Positions 56,295 to 64,000 of a stretch of DNA of 64,000 nt are shown here, piece after piece. Origin of the DNA: an uncultured Bacteroidales bacterium (GTDB lineage: Bacteria; Bacteroidota; Bacteroidia; Bacteroidales; Muribaculaceae); the NCBI GenBank assembly GCA_902776835.1, contig CACYRK010000017.1, forward strand, positions 1-64,000. The letters are read 5' to 3'. Under the pieces are notes generated by a model that was not told where the DNA came from, did not search any database, and saw only the letters and a list, made by a program, of their open reading frames with translations. Made by a program: the position numbers and the translations under genes. Position 1 is the stretch's first letter; every line of letters starts with the position of its first letter.

Positions 56295-58054
56295 CCGTCA
56301 TCAACATCAGCAAGGAGAGCGTGAAAATTGCACGCCTCCTGCAATCAGATTTAGGTGCAAAATCCATTAGTCGCTCCCAAGTGGGCAAGAACTGGAAAGA
56401 TTTCGATGTCTTTATCTTTGTTGGGGCGATGGGAATCTGTGTGCGCACCATTGCTCCTTTCATCAAAGACAAGCATGAGGATCCTGCCGTGCTGTGTGTC
56501 GACGGCATGGGTAAGAATGTGATTTCGGTGCTCTCGGGCCATGTGGGTGGTGCCAACGAGTGGACACGGCTTGTGTCAGCAGTTCTTGGTGCCAATCCTG
56601 TCATTACCACTTTGAGCGACAATGCTGGCTTGTGGGCTTTAGATACACTTTCTAATCGTTTCAATTGGCCCATTGCCAGTGATGACGATATGAACGCTTG
56701 CATCTTTGCCTTTGTCAACCGAAAGCCAACCGCACTATTTCTCGAGGTGCGTGATGAGGGCACAGAGTACTTGGAGAGCACGCTTCCAAGCCATGTCACG
56801 ATAGTAGATGATTTGAGCGAGGTGACGGCACAAAAGTATAAACTCGTCATCATGGTGACGCCACTGCGAGAACGCCATATCGATGGAGTTCTCACCCTGC
56901 ACTTTGTGCCAATGGTGGGAACCATTGGGTTTGGCCTGGCTCATCACCCCGATGATTATGAGCAAATCCACGACCAGATGGATGAGGCCATCGCCATGCG
57001 AGGCTTGCTGCCATGTGCCACAAAGTATTGCACTATTGATGTCAAGGCCGACGAGCCCTTCATTGAATTATTGAAAGATAATGACAATAAGGTGGAATTC
57101 TTTACAGCCGAGCAACTCTCAGCAGTGGAGGTGCCAACGCCCAGTGCAACTGTTGCACGACATGTGGGCACGCCCAGCGTGTGTGAGGCGGCGGCGATTC
57201 TGGGCTCGGATAATGGCAAGTTGATTATTCCCAAGATAAAAGGCAAGAATTGGACAGCCGCCGTAGCCATCGACCGCAAGCATCTGCGTGACCAGCAGGG
57301 CCACATCGAGATTGTGGGCGCCGGTCCTGGCGACCCCGACCTGGTGTCGGTGCGCGGCCGCAAAATGCTTGAAAAGGCCGACCTAATACTCTATGCCGGC
57401 TCACTCGTGCCGCGCGAACTCACCACATGCCACAAGCCTGGCGCTGTGGTACGCAGTTCGGCGAGCATGAATCTTGAGGAGCAATGCGCCCTCATGAAGG
57501 AGCATTACGACCGGGGGCATTTCATCGTGCGACTGCACACTGGCGACCCCTGCATCTTCGGCGCAATTCAGGAGCAGATGGCATTCTTCGACAAGCACGG
57601 CATGGACTATCACATCACTCCAGGCATCTCATCGTTCCTGGCCGCTGCAGCCGAGCTTCGCAGCCAGTTCACCATCCCCGAGCGCACTCAGACCATCATC
57701 CTCACCCGTGGCGAGGGTCGTACGCCGATGCCCGAGAAGGAGAAGTTGCATCTGCTTGCACGCAGCCAGAGCACGATGTGCATCTTTTTGAGTGCGTCGA
57801 TAGTCGACGACGTACAGCGCCAGTTGCTCCAGGAATATCCCGAGGACACTCCTGTGGCGGCTTGCTACCACCTCACCTGGCCCGACCAGAAGATTTATCG
57901 CGGGCAACTGAAGGATTTGTCGAAGATTGTTCGTGACAACAACCTTACGCTCACAACAATGATTGTTGTGGGTGAGGCTATCGACAACCGAAAAGGCTTG
58001 TCGGAACTCTACAACAAGCATTTTACTCACTTATTCCGAAAGGGCGAAGAATGA
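56282..58054 (+). CDS. Bifunctional cobalt-precorrin-5A hydrolase / precorrin-4 C11-methyltransferase (CbiG-CbiF)
   Basis: 590 residues. CbiG (about 1-320): VFIFVGAMGICVRTIAP, LSGHVGGANEWTRLV, GFGLAHHPDDYEQI. CbiF/CobM (about 338-590): IEIVGAGPGDPDLVSVRGRKML, YAGSLVPREL, RLHTGDPCIFGAIQEQM, TPGISSFLAAAAEL. CbiF methylates C11; CbiG then opens the delta-lactone and releases acetaldehyde. These are consecutive steps on one polypeptide. The presence of CbiG marks the anaerobic route. Confidence 0.93.
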   Translation: MSKIAVINISKESVKIARLLQSDLGAKSISRSQVGKNWKDFDVFIFVGAMGICVRTIAPFIKDKHEDPAVLCVDGMGKNVISVLSGHVGGANEWTRLVSAVLGANPVITTLSDNAGLWALDTLSNRFNWPIASDDDMNACIFAFVNRKPTALFLEVRDEGTEYLESTLPSHVTIVDDLSEVTAQKYKLVIMVTPLRERHIDGVLTLHFVPMVGTIGFGLAHHPDDYEQIHDQMDEAIAMRGLLPCATKYCTIDVKADEPFIELLKDNDNKVEFFTAEQLSAVEVPTPSATVARHVGTPSVCEAAAILGSDNGKLIIPKIKGKNWTAAVAIDRKHLRDQQGHIEIVGAGPGDPDLVSVRGRKMLEKADLILYAGSLVPRELTTCHKPGAVVRSSASMNLEEQCALMKEHYDRGHFIVRLHTGDPCIFGAIQEQMAFFDKHGMDYHITPGISSFLAAAAELRSQFTIPERTQTIILTRGEGRTPMPEKEKLHLLARSQSTMCIFLSASIVDDVQRQLLQEYPEDTPVAACYHLTWPDQKIYRGQLKDLSKIVRDNNLTLTTMIVVGEAIDNRKGLSELYNKHFTHLFRKGEE

Positions 58055-59802
58055 TTCTGGTATTTGGCGGCACAACCGAGGGACGCATGGCGGCAAAGGT
58101 GCTCGACGAGTCGGGTGCCATTTACTACTATTCAACCCGTAGCGATAAGCAAGACATCCAACTTGCTCATGGTGTGCGCCTTACCGGAACCATGGAGATT
58201 GCCCAGATCGAGGCGTTCTGTCGTGAACACGGCATTGCCCTCATCATCGATGCCACACATCCGTTTGCGCAAAATTTGCATCACAATGTGGTGAACCTGG
58301 CGCAACAGATGTCGGTGCCACTCATTCGCCTGAACCGTATTTTCCCGCCCCACGATGCCGATCTCGTGTGGTGCCGCGACTATGACGATGCCATCAACCA
58401 AATCAACAAGCACAATGTCAAGCGCCTGCTTGCCTTAACCGGTGTCAACACCATCGGCAAGTTGAAGCACTATTGGCAGCACAATGAGTGCTGGTTCCGC
58501 ATTCTCGACCGCGACGAGTCACGTGATGCGACGGTAGGCGCTGGTTTCCCGCAAGATCATCTTGTGTACTACGAGACTCATGGCACCGAGCAGTTGCTCG
58601 AGCAGTTGCAGCCGCAAGCCATCATCACCAAGGAGAGTGGCATCAGTGGCGGTTTTGTTGAGAAAGTGGATGCGGCGCGAAGCAAGGGAGTGCTCACCTT
58701 TGTCGTGGAGTGCCCATCTTACCCCTCGGCACCCGGCTTGGCAATTGAGCATGTCAATGGCCCTTATGGCTTGCGCCGGGCGGTGGAGAAACTGTTGCCG
58801 AAGTTTTATCCATTGCACAGCGGACTCACCACTGGCACATGCGCCACTGCCGCGGCGATCGCAGCAACGACACGGCTCACAACCGGCAAAACGCCATCGG
58901 AGGTTTCGGTGGTATTGCCAAACGGCGAAACGATTCGTGTGTCCGTCGCTTATGGCGATGGTTATGCTGCGGTTGTCAAGGAGGCTGGCGACGATCCCGA
59001 TGTGACCAATGGCATAGAAATTAGGGCCAGCGTCAATCGTGGTGAGCGGTTTGAGATACTTGGCGGTGAAGGCGTAGGCACATTCACTTTCCCGGGATTT
59101 GATTTTCCTCCAGGCGAGCCAGCCATCAACAAAGTTCCGCGGCAGATGATGCGCGACAACATTCGTGAAAATGTTGAAATCACCATCTCAGTGCCCAAGG
59201 GGGCAGAAATTGCCCGACGCACATTTAATCCACGCCTGGGCATTGAAGGCGGCATCAGCATCATTGGCGTGTCGGGCATCGTCAAGCCATTCTCGGAGGA
59301 GGCATTTATTGAAAGTATTCGCAAGTGCATGCAGGTGGCCAAGGCTTCGGGCGCTGAACGTGTGGTCATCAACAGCGGTGGCAAGAGTGAGCGCTTTGTG
59401 AAGACTCTTTATCCCGACTTGCCGCAGCAGGCATTTGTGGAATATGGCAACTACATCGGCGAAACACTAAGCATAGCCAACGAACTCGACATCAAGAATG
59501 TGACACTGGGTGTCATGCTTGGCAAAGCGGTGAAACTCGCTGCCGGAAACCTCGACACGCACAGCCGCCGTTCAACGATGGACAAAGATTTTATTTCCTC
59601 CATGCTTCACGAAGCGGGTTGCGACATCGACATCTCAGGTATCACTCTTGCCCGTGAATTGTGGGAGATCATACCGCAAGATAAGTTGCAGGCCTTTGCC
59701 ACAGTGGTCATTAACCACTGTATGGAGCATTGCAGCAAGTTGCTGCCTGGTGGCAATTTGTTGATATTAATGATTACCAATGACGGTATTATATACGACT
59801 AA
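58051..59802 (+). CDS. Bifunctional cobalt-precorrin-6A reductase / cobalt-precorrin-5B C1-methyltransferase (CbiJ-CbiD)
   Basis: 583 residues. CbiJ/CobK (1-245): ILVFGGTTEGRMAAKVLDE, IIDATHPFAQNLHHNVV, YYETHGTEQLLEQ. CbiD (about 250-583): SGLTTGTCATAAAIAA, VVKEAGDDPDVTNG, INKVPRQMMRDNI, HSRRSTMD. CbiD methylates C1 and CbiJ reduces the product, again adjacent steps. It overlaps CbiG-CbiF by 4 bp and is the last of four fused enzymes. Confidence 0.93.
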   Translation: MILVFGGTTEGRMAAKVLDESGAIYYYSTRSDKQDIQLAHGVRLTGTMEIAQIEAFCREHGIALIIDATHPFAQNLHHNVVNLAQQMSVPLIRLNRIFPPHDADLVWCRDYDDAINQINKHNVKRLLALTGVNTIGKLKHYWQHNECWFRILDRDESRDATVGAGFPQDHLVYYETHGTEQLLEQLQPQAIITKESGISGGFVEKVDAARSKGVLTFVVECPSYPSAPGLAIEHVNGPYGLRRAVEKLLPKFYPLHSGLTTGTCATAAAIAATTRLTTGKTPSEVSVVLPNGETIRVSVAYGDGYAAVVKEAGDDPDVTNGIEIRASVNRGERFEILGGEGVGTFTFPGFDFPPGEPAINKVPRQMMRDNIRENVEITISVPKGAEIARRTFNPRLGIEGGISIIGVSGIVKPFSEEAFIESIRKCMQVAKASGAERVVINSGGKSERFVKTLYPDLPQQAFVEYGNYIGETLSIANELDIKNVTLGVMLGKAVKLAAGNLDTHSRRSTMDKDFISSMLHEAGCDIDISGITLARELWEIIPQDKLQAFATVVINHCMEHCSKLLPGGNLLILMITNDGIIYD

Positions 59803-59816
59803 AGCGTGCTTTTTTA

Positions 59817-59824
59817 TAACTTTG
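59817..59824 (+). promoter_or_regulatory. Possible -7 element for the BtuF-like gene
   Basis: TAACTTTG matches TAnnTTTG 23 nt before the ATG at 59847. No good -33 TTG is seen. It may give some transcription independent of the upstream riboswitch. Confidence 0.35.
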
Positions 59825-59846
59825 CAAACTATTAATATTGATAAAA

Positions 59847-60947
59847 ATGAAGAAATTATTTGGGATTCTTTTGATGACTGTTTTGCTTGCTGCATGCGGC
59901 AATAACAGTGCAAAAAACGGCAATGCCGAAGGTGGTGCTCATGAGGCAATCGCAGTGAAGTATGCCAAGGGATTCACCGTGCGCGACTCGGCTGATGTTA
60001 GACTTGTAGATGTCGGCAAAAAGGACCATTTTGCTTTGGTGAAAGACGCCAACGCCGCCGTTCCCGAGGGATATACCAAGGTGACGGTACCCATCAAGAG
60101 CACAATATGCATGACTTCGCTTCAACTGTCGAATTTCACTATTCTTGATGCCCACGATGTGGTGAAAGGCATTACCGGCACCAAGAACCTTTTTGACGAG
60201 GACATCAAAGCACGCGTGAAAGACGGGAAAATCGTCAAAATTGGCATGGAAGGTGAGTTTGACAACGAACTTGTCATGGCTGCCAATCCCGATGTTATCT
60301 TCATCTCGCCATCGAAGCGCGGCGGCTATGAGTCAATCAAGGAAACCGGCATCACGCTGGTTCCGCATCTTGGATACAAAGAGTTGGACCCGCTGGGACA
60401 AGCCGAATGGATTAAATTCATAGGCATGTTTATTGGCAAGGAGAAAGAGGCCAACGAGATTTTTGCCGGCATCGAAAGCCGCTACAACGACCTTAAGGAA
60501 AAAGCCTCCAAGGTGGCCAGTCGTCCAACCGTAACCAGCGGCGAGATGCATTATGGCAACTGGCATGCCGTGGGTGGAAAGAACTACCTGGCTCAAATTT
60601 TCCGCGACGCGGGTGCCGACTATGTCATCACCGACGATGAGGAGTCGGGCGAAGACTTGGAGTTTGAGAAGATGTATGCACTCTCGGCCAACGCCGACTA
60701 TTGGCGCATCCTCAACAGTTTTGACGGCGAGTTCACTTATGATGCCCTCAAGGCAAAAGAGCCTCGCAATGAGATGCTCAAGGCTTTCAGGGAGAAAAAG
60801 GTGATTTACTGCAATATGAAGCAGACTCCTTATTATGAGATTGAGCCTGTCAAGCCCGATGTTCTGCTCAAGGACTTTATTGCCATTTTCCACCCTGAAT
60901 TGGTCGAAAAAGATTACACCCCCACATTCTATCGTCTTCTCAAATGA
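59847..60947 (+). CDS. BtuF/FecB-like substrate-binding lipoprotein
   Basis: About 366 residues from MKKLFGILLMTVLLAACGNN, a lipoprotein signal with AAC lipobox (an ATG at 59838 in frame is less likely). The class III binding-protein body shows VTVPIKSTICMTSLQLSNFTILDA, DELVMAANPDVIFIS-type motif (as NELVMAANPDVIFIS) and LGQAEWIKFIGMFIG. By context it delivers corrinoid to the permease encoded next, though Fe-siderophore or haem ligands cannot be excluded. It overlaps the permease gene by 4 bp. Confidence 0.85.
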   Translation: MKKLFGILLMTVLLAACGNNSAKNGNAEGGAHEAIAVKYAKGFTVRDSADVRLVDVGKKDHFALVKDANAAVPEGYTKVTVPIKSTICMTSLQLSNFTILDAHDVVKGITGTKNLFDEDIKARVKDGKIVKIGMEGEFDNELVMAANPDVIFISPSKRGGYESIKETGITLVPHLGYKELDPLGQAEWIKFIGMFIGKEKEANEIFAGIESRYNDLKEKASKVASRPTVTSGEMHYGNWHAVGGKNYLAQIFRDAGADYVITDDEESGEDLEFEKMYALSANADYWRILNSFDGEFTYDALKAKEPRNEMLKAFREKKVIYCNMKQTPYYEIEPVKPDVLLKDFIAIFHPELVEKDYTPTFYRLLK

Positions 60948-61975
60948 AACGCACACTGCCTCTGATGCTCGCTCTCATTGTTGGAATCGTCGTCATGGTG
61001 ATTGTCAACTTGTTCATAGGAACCATTAAGATTCCTGTGAGCAGCATTTGCAGTATATTGATGGGGCATGGCAGTGAGTCGGAAATCTGGACCAACATCA
61101 TTATGAGTTCACGCTTGCCACAGGTGCTTACAGCCATTGCAGCCGGCGCAGGACTTGCTGTGAGTGGACTCATGATGCAGACCATCTTCCACAACCCACT
61201 TGCGGGACCTTCGATTTTGGGTATTTCTAACGGTGCCAGCCTGGGAGTGGCTTTTGTGATCCTACTTTCGGGACAGATAGGTGGTGTGGCGTTGAGCACG
61301 ATGGGCTACCTGGGCGACGCCGCGGTAACAATGGCTGCTATCATTGGAGCCGTTGCGGTGATGATGCTCATCGTGTGGATTTCGGGAGTCGTGAAAGGCA
61401 ATGTCACGCTATTGATTATCGGCGTGATGATTGGCTACCTGGCTACGGCCATCATCGGCGTGATGAAATTCCTCAGCCCCGAGGAAGACGTGAAGGCATT
61501 TGTGGTGTGGGGCTTAGGGTCTTTCTCGCGTGTCTCGGGCAACCATCTCACCCTGTTTGTGGTGCTGATGTGCATCATCACCCCGCTGAGTTTCCTTTTT
61601 GCCAAACCGCTCAATGCCATGCTGCTCGGCGACCGCTATGCTGACAACCTTGGCGTGAACGTAAAGCGCATGCGCACCTACATCATCATTTGCTCGGGTG
61701 TGCTGGTTGCCGTTGTGACAGCCTATTGCGGTCCCATCATGTTTATCGGTATGGCGGTGCCACATTTGGCCCGGGGTCTTTTCCGTACCAGCGACCACTG
61801 GCGGTTGCTTCCGGCAACGGCGCTCTGCGGCGCTTTGCTGGCCCTGGTGTGCAACATCATTGCCCGCGCCCCAGGCTTCGAGGGTGCGATGCCCATCAAC
61901 AGCGTGACGGCGCTGATTGGTGCCCCCATCATTATTGCGATACTCTTCCGTCGACACAAGACTAATTTCGAGTGA
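60944..61975 (+). CDS. BtuC/FecCD-family ABC permease
   Basis: 343 residues with about nine to ten membrane helices. SRLPQVLTAIAAGAGLAVSGLMMQTIFHNPLAGPSILGISNGAS is the family signature (in outline), and PIMFIGMAVPHLARGLF marks the C-terminal half. It pairs with the preceding binding protein for corrinoid import. The usual ATP-binding subunit is missing here; the next gene is cobS. Confidence 0.9.
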   Translation: MKRTLPLMLALIVGIVVMVIVNLFIGTIKIPVSSICSILMGHGSESEIWTNIIMSSRLPQVLTAIAAGAGLAVSGLMMQTIFHNPLAGPSILGISNGASLGVAFVILLSGQIGGVALSTMGYLGDAAVTMAAIIGAVAVMMLIVWISGVVKGNVTLLIIGVMIGYLATAIIGVMKFLSPEEDVKAFVVWGLGSFSRVSGNHLTLFVVLMCIITPLSFLFAKPLNAMLLGDRYADNLGVNVKRMRTYIIICSGVLVAVVTAYCGPIMFIGMAVPHLARGLFRTSDHWRLLPATALCGALLALVCNIIARAPGFEGAMPINSVTALIGAPIIIAILFRRHKTNFE

Positions 61976-61988
61976 TTTTTCTTTAAGA

Positions 61989-62786
61989 ATGAAGACAATG
62001 GAAAACGACAAGCACTCTATTGGATGGTATCAAAACCTGTGGGCGGCATTGATTTTTTTCACCCGATTGCCATTTTGGCGTGTCTATCAGCCGCCGCAAG
62101 AAAGTTATAAGGCCGTGGTGGAATTTTGGCCGCTGTGTGGCTGGCTCATTGGTGGCATCATGGCTGCCACGCTCCATTTTGGCAGCATGGTTTTTCCCTG
62201 GCCTGTGGCTGTGGTGATAGCGATTGCGACACGCTTGCTCGTGACCGGCGCCTTGCATGAGGACGGACTTGCCGACTTCTTCGATGGCATGGGTGGTGGC
62301 ACCGACCGTGGCCGCATTCTCGCCATCATGAAGGACTCACACATCGGCACCTACGGAGTGATTGGGCTGATACTTTATATTCTGTTGCTTGGCACCACGC
62401 TCTGCTGTATGCCGCCGCGCATAGCCACTCTCACCGTGCTTGCCGCCGACCCGTTTGCCAAGTTGGTGGCTTGTTCGCTGGTGCTGCTGTTGCCTTACGC
62501 ACGACGCGAGGAAGAGGCCAAGAACAAAACCATCTATCGCACGATGGGCATTCCGGCTGTCATCGGCCTGTTGCTCCAAGGCTTGTTGCCAATGTCGCTG
62601 ATGCTTTGGTCGACAGGTATTCGGTGGTATGTCGTCGTTGCGGTACCGTGCATCGTGATGGGTTTTCTGTATCTTCTCATCAAGCGCAAGATTGGCGGCT
62701 ACACAGGCGATTGCTGCGGTGCTGTGTGCCTGCTGGTGGAATTGTCGGTTTACATTGTCATAAGTTCATTATTATTTGTGAAATAG
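61989..62786 (+). CDS. cobS: Adenosylcobinamide-GDP ribazoletransferase (cobalamin synthase)
   Basis: 265 residues from the ATG at 61989 (MKTMENDKHS) or 262 from 61998; the frame is open further back but overlaps btuC. A polytopic membrane enzyme with LIFFTRLPFWR and the metal-binding signature ALHEDGLADFFDGMGGG followed by RILAIMKDSHIGTYG. It joins alpha-ribazole(-phosphate) to adenosylcobinamide-GDP, the last loop-assembly step. 13 bp after btuC, one base before cobC. Confidence 0.93.
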   Translation: MKTMENDKHSIGWYQNLWAALIFFTRLPFWRVYQPPQESYKAVVEFWPLCGWLIGGIMAATLHFGSMVFPWPVAVVIAIATRLLVTGALHEDGLADFFDGMGGGTDRGRILAIMKDSHIGTYGVIGLILYILLLGTTLCCMPPRIATLTVLAADPFAKLVACSLVLLLPYARREEEAKNKTIYRTMGIPAVIGLLLQGLLPMSLMLWSTGIRWYVVVAVPCIVMGFLYLLIKRKIGGYTGDCCGAVCLLVELSVYIVISSLLFVK

Positions 62787-62787
62787 C

Positions 62788-63318
62788 ATGGAAGTTGTTT
62801 TGGTGCGACATACCAGCGTCGACGTGCCCCGAGGCACATGCTACGGCCAGACCGATGTGCCTGTGCGCGACACCTTTGAGCAAGAGGCCCGCGCCACGCT
62901 TGCCGAATTGCAGCAGCACATGCCCTTCGACCGGGCTTACACGTCGCCACTGACGCGAGCCCGCCAGTTGGCTGCATTTTGCGGCTATGCCGATGCACTG
63001 TGCGACAACCGCCTCATGGAGATGAACATGGGCGAGTGGGAGATGCAACTTTACGATGAGATTCAAGATCCGCACCTCGAGGAGTGGTACCACGACTATA
63101 TGCACTTGCCCACCACCGGCGGCGAGAGTTTTCCACAACTTTATCGGCGTGTGGCGAGTTTTCTCGATGAGTTGAAGGGGCTGGGTTACAGCAAAGTTGT
63201 GATTTTTGCGCATGGTGGAGTACTCATCAGCGCAGGGCTTTATGTAGGGCTGTACTCCGAAGAGAACGCCTGGGATCACTTGGTGCCTTTCGGCGGTTTA
63301 TTGAAAATAACGATTTGA
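62788..63318 (+). CDS. cobC: Alpha-ribazole / adenosylcobalamin phosphatase (histidine phosphatase)
   Basis: 176 residues. The RHT box (LVRHTSVDVPRGTCYGQTDVPV) is the CobC/GpmB-type phosphohistidine motif; CYGQTDV is typical of CobC. A second His is in VVIFAHGGVLISA. It dephosphorylates adenosylcobalamin-5'-phosphate or alpha-ribazole phosphate. Located between cobS and cobU, which supports the assignment. Confidence 0.88.
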   Translation: MEVVLVRHTSVDVPRGTCYGQTDVPVRDTFEQEARATLAELQQHMPFDRAYTSPLTRARQLAAFCGYADALCDNRLMEMNMGEWEMQLYDEIQDPHLEEWYHDYMHLPTTGGESFPQLYRRVASFLDELKGLGYSKVVIFAHGGVLISAGLYVGLYSEENAWDHLVPFGGLLKITI

Positions 63319-63319
63319 A

Positions 63320-63826
63320 ATGAGCAGGATTATTTTGATAACAGGCGGCCAACGCTCGGGCAAGAGCAAGAAGGCCGAAGAACTGGCCCTGAGTCTTTCT
63401 GACAGGCCGGTCTACGTGGCCACAGCGCACATCTGGGACGAGGAGTTCCGTGAGCGTGTGACGCGCCATCAGGAACGTCGTGGCCCGCAATGGACCAACA
63501 TCGAGGAGGAGAAATTCCTCAGCCGTCACGACCTCACCGGCCGTGTGGCCGTGATTGATTGTGTAACGTTGTGGCTCACCAATTTCTTCTTTGAAAGTCA
63601 TAACGTCGATGAAACGCTCACGGCTGTCAAGGAAGAATTTGAGCGTTTCACGAAGAACGACGCCACCTACATCTTTGTTACCAACGAGATAGGCAGCGGT
63701 GGCGTGAGCGACAACACCGTGCAGCGCCAGTTCACCGACCTCGAAGGCTGGATGAACCAGTACATTGCCAGTCGTGCCGACGAAGTAATACTAATGGTAT
63801 CAGGAATAGCAGTAAAAATCAAATGA
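63320..63826 (+). CDS. cobU: Bifunctional adenosylcobinamide kinase / guanylyltransferase
   Basis: 168 residues, the usual length. The P-loop ITGGQRSGKSKKAEELA at the start, VYVATAHIWDEEF, RHQERR and DCVTLWLTNFF are diagnostic. It phosphorylates adenosylcobinamide and transfers GMP to give adenosylcobinamide-GDP for CobS. ATGA overlap with cobT. Confidence 0.93.
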   Translation: MSRIILITGGQRSGKSKKAEELALSLSDRPVYVATAHIWDEEFRERVTRHQERRGPQWTNIEEEKFLSRHDLTGRVAVIDCVTLWLTNFFFESHNVDETLTAVKEEFERFTKNDATYIFVTNEIGSGGVSDNTVQRQFTDLEGWMNQYIASRADEVILMVSGIAVKIK

Positions 63827-64000
63827 AACAGTTCAATATACATCCCACCGACAAATCAATTGCCGACAGTGTTCAACAAAAGATCGACCACCTGAACAAA
63901 CCTAAAGGCTCACTGGGCCGATTGGAGGAACTGGCCATGCAAGTGTGCCTGATTCAGCACACCTTGTCGCCCAGCCTCAACCACCCCTGCCACTTGCTGC
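63823..64000 (+). CDS. cobT: Nicotinate-nucleotide:dimethylbenzimidazole phosphoribosyltransferase, 5' part
   Basis: The first 59 codons before the window ends. MKQFNIHPTDKSIADSVQQ is followed by KIDHLNKPKGSLGRLEELA, the N-terminal signature of CobT. It activates the lower-ligand base as alpha-ribazole phosphate, completing the loop-assembly set with cobS, cobC and cobU. The start overlaps the cobU stop (ATGA). Confidence 0.88.
   Translation, partial: MKQFNIHPTDKSIADSVQQKIDHLNKPKGSLGRLEELAMQVCLIQHTLSPSLNHPCHLL

Overview
The window is a chromosomal segment of a Bacteroidales bacterium, probably a gut or oral Prevotellaceae/Muribaculaceae-type organism (family level is a guess). Support: Bacteroidetes-type promoters (TTTG, 20 nt, TAnnTTTG) in front of ssrA and the cobalamin riboswitch; a tmRNA encoding a GENTYALAA-type tag; a Bacteroidetes-type secreted DPP III with an HECLGH zinc site; fused KorA/KorB; BspA-type leucine-rich repeat proteins; dockerin-ended surface proteins; and TonB receptors coupled to anaerobic cobalamin synthesis. 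Core genes are GC-rich. Intergenic regions are AT-rich and full of repeats.

Layout. 1-1028: gene-free repeats. 1029-4116 (-): secreted multi-module carbohydrate-binding-like protein, frameshifted near its C-terminus. 4689-8613 (+): typA/bipA and a secreted dipeptidyl peptidase III. 8846-10312 (-): PreA-like dihydropyrimidine dehydrogenase. 10364-17111 (-): MoxR/DUF58 envelope-stress-type operon (SpoIIM-like, membrane protein, DUF4129, DUF4350, MoxR, DUF58, YqiA-like esterase). 17112-24750: repeats, a BspA-like LRR-dockerin gene broken by two frameshifts, and a 1231-aa Big_2/cohesin-like/dockerin protein. 24751-27644 (+): korAB. 27915-29366 (+): Sel1 + LRR protein. 30190-37704 (-): sodium/solute symporter, tricorn-like protease, glycosidase-like lipoprotein, DUF4369 lipoprotein. 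37888-38907 (+): secreted FGE-like protein. 39067-39468 (+): ssrA.

39457-47860 is an AT-rich genomic island of about 8.4 kb inserted at the 3' end of ssrA. It is bounded by a 29-nt direct repeat (28/29 identical) and carries a tyrosine recombinase at its right end. Its cargo is a four-gene operon of exported proteins: an LPP20/FlgT-like protein, a DUF4384-like protein, a TPR-caspase with an intact His/Cys dyad, and a transglutaminase-like protein with a Cys/His/Asp triad. It also holds an orphan AbiEi/DUF6088-type protein and a recombinase remnant. The exported caspase/transglutaminase cassette is the best candidate here for an undescribed system.

48112 to the end is a cobalamin regulon. A strong promoter and a B12 riboswitch precede a BtuB-like TonB receptor, a lipoprotein CbiK chelatase, a second TonB receptor, four consecutive bifunctional corrin-ring enzymes (CbiH-CbiC, CbiE-CbiT, CbiG-CbiF, CbiJ-CbiD), BtuF- and BtuC-like transporter subunits without an ATPase, then CobS, CobC, CobU and the start of CobT. 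Together they import corrinoids, build the ring anaerobically and assemble the nucleotide loop. CbiL, CbiA, CbiP, CbiB, an adenosyltransferase and BtuD are not in the window.

A second theme is a family of intergenic hairpins with conserved loop (TGAC/GTCA) and flanks but different, always self-complementary stems, scattered through at least five intergenic regions.
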